64,000 nucleotides of DNA from Reinekea marina (GTDB taxonomy: Bacteria; Pseudomonadota; Gammaproteobacteria; Pseudomonadales; Natronospirillaceae): positions 496,001-560,000 of the forward strand of contig NZ_JAUFQI010000001.1 in NCBI RefSeq assembly GCF_030409715.1, read 5' to 3'. Made by a program: the position numbers and the translations under genes. The notes beneath the pieces were generated by a model. It was not told the origin of the DNA. It made no database searches and saw nothing but the letters and a program-made list of their open reading frames with translations. How positions within the stretch are numbered: position 1 is the first letter of the stretch; each line of letters starts with the position of its first letter. Shown in pieces: positions 62,311 to 64,000 of this stretch.

Positions 62311-62590
62311 TCTGGATAATTTTGTAATTTAAACACCCATTCTATCTAAATAGCCTTGTGGATTGACCTGGTCCTAGTAGCGCACTAAACCTAGTAGTAT
62401 TGAGTTTGTATTCGACTAATTCGGCTTACAAGCTATAGTGCTATGAGCCTCGCTTTTGAATTACTACATTGCGTCCACCTTGAGCTCTTATCTGTTTGGG
62501 GATTCACTGGGATCCTGTTTTTGCATAACGAGAAAACTTGGCTCTAACTTATTGGCTGCGATCATGGCCTGACAACGTAGGGATTTAAAA
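62311..62590. other. Non-coding stretch before the OsmC gene
   Basis: No gene, attC-like site or strong terminator seen. The OsmC gene's own promoter presumably lies here. Confidence 0.4.
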
Positions 62591-63115
62591 ATGAAATCGA
62601 ATGTTTATGAGTCACAAAAGCCCTTAAAAGAAAGTTATCGTATAGATCCAAGCCTCGCCATGGTCATTGACCACGCCAAAACTACGGGAAAAAATGCCAG
62701 TGATCCATTTCATTCGATCGTTGAGCCTATGGCTGGTTGTGGTGTTTCGGTACCTGTAGGAGTGCATGCCGCAGTTGGTGGTTTGCATGATGCACCTACA
62801 CCAGGGGATCTTTTGTGTGCAGCGTTGGCGGCTTGCCAAGATTCAGCTATAAGAATGGTCGCTAACTTAATGGAAATTGAGCTAATTGAACTTGAAGTGA
62901 GTGTTACGGCAACAGCTGATGTGCGAGGTGCGCTGATGATGGATAAGTTGGTTCCTGTTGGATTTCAACAAATGAAATGCGAAGTAAAGATGAAGGTCAG
63001 TGATGGCATTGAGTTGGAAAAAATAGAACGGCTTCATTGGGCCGCTCAACAATGTTGTGTAATACAACAAACGCTTAAGTCGCCCCCACGGGTAGATACG
63101 ATTTTTGTTATGTAA
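62591..63115 (+). CDS. OsmC-family protein
   Basis: 174 aa. OsmC/Ohr fold: GDLLCAALAACQDSAIRMVANLMEIELIELEVSVTATADVRG contains the first reactive Cys on the central helix; the second lies in HWAAQQCCVIQQTLKSPP. Many family members reduce organic hydroperoxides with these two Cys. The subfamily is not clearly Ohr or OsmC. Single gene with TAGGGA upstream. Confidence 0.85.
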   Translation: MKSNVYESQKPLKESYRIDPSLAMVIDHAKTTGKNASDPFHSIVEPMAGCGVSVPVGVHAAVGGLHDAPTPGDLLCAALAACQDSAIRMVANLMEIELIELEVSVTATADVRGALMMDKLVPVGFQQMKCEVKMKVSDGIELEKIERLHWAAQQCCVIQQTLKSPPRVDTIFVM

Positions 63116-63353
63116 CGCAACGCACATGAGTTCAATTATTTAGGGCGTTTGCTAAAGTTTATCAACCTGCATTGCAATAGAATATACACGCAATGCACTG
63201 GTGCTTTAGGGTGTTTTGAAATAAAGTAACACTCGACTGAGGCTGTTCGATTGCGGTGATATCCGCACAGTAAGCCATAGAGAGGTGCGAGCTATAAGCC
63301 ATATCCTCTCAAGAGCAATCTCCAATTATAAATACCAATAAAGGAAGTTAATC
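63116..63353. other. Gap between OsmC and lipoprotein genes
   Basis: Contains AGAGG/CCTCT able to form a long weak hairpin (63280-63308). No riboswitch or RNA gene is recognised. Confidence 0.35.
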
Positions 63354-64000
63354 ATGACTCGACCGCTACTGATAGCAGCGATTACTGCTATTTTAGCCCT
63401 CAGTGGATGCGCAACGAATACGGTAAAGCAAACTCCCATTAAAACTGAACTATCGTCTCTTGTTAGCGGACCGAGATTAAATAAAAAACTGCCCGACTCA
63501 GCCTACGGTTACGTCCGCATACCTAATACTTGGAGCTTTTTCAGCGCAAGTGACGATTCCTTTAACCTAGCGCAAGGCAACGAGGCCCACGTGTCTCAAT
63601 TGCAACAACTGCAAAAAGCCTTTGTAGCGGTGTTGGGCGAAGAGTTTCAGGCTGAAGGTAAGTTAGTAGCCAATCTATTCAGTGAAAAGCTAACATCGCC
63701 TTTAGAAGTAATGCTATACCCTGCCGATGGCACACCGTTGCCATACGCTCTAGCCTCCGCAACGCTTATCTATGATTCGGCAGAACAGTTAAACCCTGTA
63801 TTGGATGAAATTCAAAGCCTTGTTTCAGGCTTGCGTATTGCTAAATACTTTGGTGATAGCGGCTTCGCTACCCTTATCATGGGCTCGGTCAAAATAGTAA
63901 TGCAATACAACAACGAACAAGTACTGACCGTGTTTGCCGGAATGGTCGCCTCGGAAAAACTACTCACCGACCAACTAGTCGCATTAGAGCCTACAACCAA
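63354..64000 (+). CDS. Predicted lipoprotein, 3'-truncated by the window edge
   Basis: A frame open to the right edge begins at ATG 63354 with AAGGAAG seven bases upstream. The first residues form a signal peptide with lipobox LALSGC (MTRPLLIAAITAILALSGCA), so it is a lipid-anchored envelope protein of at least 215 aa. The mature part contains AYGYVRIPNTWSFFSASDDSF and long amphipathic stretches. No family recognised; the C-terminus lies beyond the window. Confidence 0.85.
   Translation, partial: MTRPLLIAAITAILALSGCATNTVKQTPIKTELSSLVSGPRLNKKLPDSAYGYVRIPNTWSFFSASDDSFNLAQGNEAHVSQLQQLQKAFVAVLGEEFQAEGKLVANLFSEKLTSPLEVMLYPADGTPLPYALASATLIYDSAEQLNPVLDEIQSLVSGLRIAKYFGDSGFATLIMGSVKIVMQYNNEQVLTVFAGMVASEKLLTDQLVALEPTT

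Noticed and set aside
63116..63353. Riboswitch or small RNA before the right-edge lipoprotein gene
   Set aside because: Only weak pairing is visible and no known riboswitch core is recognised.
1..64000. tRNA, rRNA, insertion sequences and transposases
   Set aside because: None seen on reading both strands; no transposase-like protein or terminal inverted repeat pair was recognised.

Overview
The window looks like chromosome from a marine, heterotrophic gammaproteobacterium. The sequence basis is moderate G+C, gene families typical of the group (DUF5062, MipA-like outer-membrane protein, HutC-controlled hut genes, gabDT, a Cra/FruR-type repressor) and many GGDEF, LysR and NUDIX genes. An Oceanospirillales-like host (Reinekea, Saccharospirillum or Marinomonas type) is my inference; there is no rRNA gene or other decisive marker. 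I saw no rRNA, tRNA or CRISPR array.

Layout. 1-9.7 kb: the end of a VWA-domain gene, an alkylation-repair pair (ogt and an Ada-AlkA fusion), a lipoprotein/diguanylate cyclase pair, a NYN-domain protein, a NUDIX hydrolase, an outer-membrane protein, DUF5062 and a lipoprotein. 9.7-15.5 kb: LysR, pirin and glutathionyl-hydroquinone reductase, then LysR with gabD-gabT (GABA shunt). 15.7-27.6 kb: a glycerol uptake locus. A complete glpSTPQ-DUF2160-glpV ABC transporter is followed by glpK, and a second, paralogous permease pair lies on the far side of a sigma-54 activator gene. Both transporter units have a GG-N10-GC sigma-54 promoter with upstream TGTTCA/TGAACA operator-like palindromes, so the activator probably drives both. 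27.6-37.2 kb: LysR/azoreductase, TetR, a stand-alone trpBA pair, small proteins, a 7TM diguanylate cyclase, and a dihaem cytochrome c peroxidase beside a beta-helix/cytochrome c fusion. 37.2-43.6 kb: histidine utilisation, hutC-hutU-hutH facing hutI-hutG across a HutC-type palindrome.

43.6-54.3 kb is the accessory region. It is AT-rich and carries short unrelated genes, nearly all on the plus strand, separated by 60-120 bp imperfect inverted repeats with the architecture of integron attC sites. No integrase gene is present, so it resembles an integrase-less attC cluster (CALIN). It contains a reverse-oriented RloA/RloB (AbiL-like) anti-phage pair, two acetyltransferases, a 2H phosphoesterase, membrane proteins, and two nucleotidyltransferase-like proteins that both lack the catalytic half.

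54.5-61.2 kb is a fructose PTS operon (fruB-fruK-fruA) divergent from its LacI-type repressor, with three Cra-like operators between them. Remnants of cassette genes lie on both sides of the fru locus (53.9-54.3, 61.3-61.4 and 62.2-62.3 kb), so it is embedded in the accessory region. The window closes with an OsmC-family protein and a lipoprotein gene that runs off the right edge.
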